From Polyodon spathula (taxonomy: Eukaryota > Chordata > Actinopteri > Acipenseriformes > Polyodontidae), in assembly GCF_017654505.1 (NCBI RefSeq), contig NC_054538.1, positions 21,863,912-21,927,911 on the forward strand: a stretch of DNA of 64,000 bases, given 5' to 3'. This document shows, one piece after another, positions 63,801 through 64,000 of this stretch. The notes under the pieces are model-generated. The model saw only the letters and a program-made list of their open reading frames with translations. It searched no databases and had not been told where the DNA came from. The translations under genes were made by a program, and so were the position numbers. How positions within the stretch are numbered: position 1 is the first letter of the stretch; every line of letters starts with the position of its first letter.

Positions 63801-64000
63801 AACAGAATAAATCCATTACCTCACATCCATATACTTCAATATATAATATATTTCCATTTTCTATGTGGAAATAGCACAAATGTAATTACAATTACCATGG
63901 TTTAATAGCTGTGCATAAAACATTTATAAGATGATGGAGTCTTTGACTGCAAGCTAATTTCAATGAGCAACCGCCTTACACAAATCGAGCCCCTTTACCT
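60816..64000. other. Non-coding stretch to the window end
   Basis: AT-rich, no supported gene. The longest frame (62976-63347 plus, 123 codons) starts at an ordinary ATG. It shows no signal peptide, domain or repeat that I recognise and is probably chance, although its 3' half is less AT-rich than its surroundings. Confidence 0.5.

Noticed and set aside
1..64000. CRISPR array, operon or bacterial-type system
   Set aside because: The tandem arrays lack spacers, there are no cas-like genes or clustered coding frames, and the repeat content is vertebrate.

Overview
The window reads as non-coding DNA from a vertebrate, most likely a ray-finned fish. The evidence is the repeat fauna: L2-clade LINE remnants, a CR1-type LINE 3' end, Tc1/mariner, hAT-like and pogo-like DNA transposons, a DIRS-type tyrosine-recombinase retrotransposon, tRNA-derived SINEs with a CORE-like centre, and several solo LTRs. 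The CR1 tail (near 41760-41810) recalls repeats I associate with sturgeons and paddlefish, but that is memory, not proof. The sequence is AT-rich and full of microsatellites. I found no operon, CRISPR array, rRNA gene, functional tRNA gene, or convincing host exon. Every open frame I could identify belongs to a decayed mobile element, and the rest look like chance.

Layout. 1-940: inverse-strand L2 remnant. 4340-4530: short repeat with a second copy at 53130-53300. 4660-5800: internally deleted DIRS-like element with 148-bp inverted arms. 5816-6340 and 19112-19824: two inverted copies of an unclassified repeat sharing a short open frame. 10385-11720: plus-strand L2 with a deletion in its reverse transcriptase, followed by a near-perfect palindrome at 11765-11899. 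13778-14309, 18286-18891, 24504-24940 and 48819-49394: solo LTRs, with a fifth partial one inverted near 55800. 27815-28603: hAT-like non-autonomous element. 33441-33850 and 34248-34970: a Tc1-type miniature element and a broken Tc1 transposase.

35465-39263 is the most complicated stretch. A 706-bp segment occurs twice in direct orientation with only one difference seen, around a GC-richer block that is itself a patchwork of neighbouring pieces and a gag-like LTR-retrotransposon fragment. A SINE sits inside a possible terminal-inverted-repeat element next door. 40969-41810: 160-bp duplication next to a CR1 tail. 51165-51738: pogo-like miniature element with TA target duplications. 56178-56640: pogo-like and L2 scraps.

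57296-58985 is a large minisatellite of about 48 units built from two unit lengths (34 and 36 bp). 59290-60420 holds a dead Tc1 transposase gene. 60452-60812 is a 47-bp tandem array with a three-unit higher-order period, directly after that gene. The long stretches between these features (941-4340, 6345-10385, 14310-18285, 20230-24500, 41826-48818, 49400-51160, 53300-55800, 60816-64000) show no gene that I can support; some low-repeat parts could hold conserved regulatory elements, but only alignment could show that.

I did not find a new molecular system. The observations most worth checking are the mosaic duplication, the two-length minisatellite, the higher-order 47-bp array and the long palindrome.
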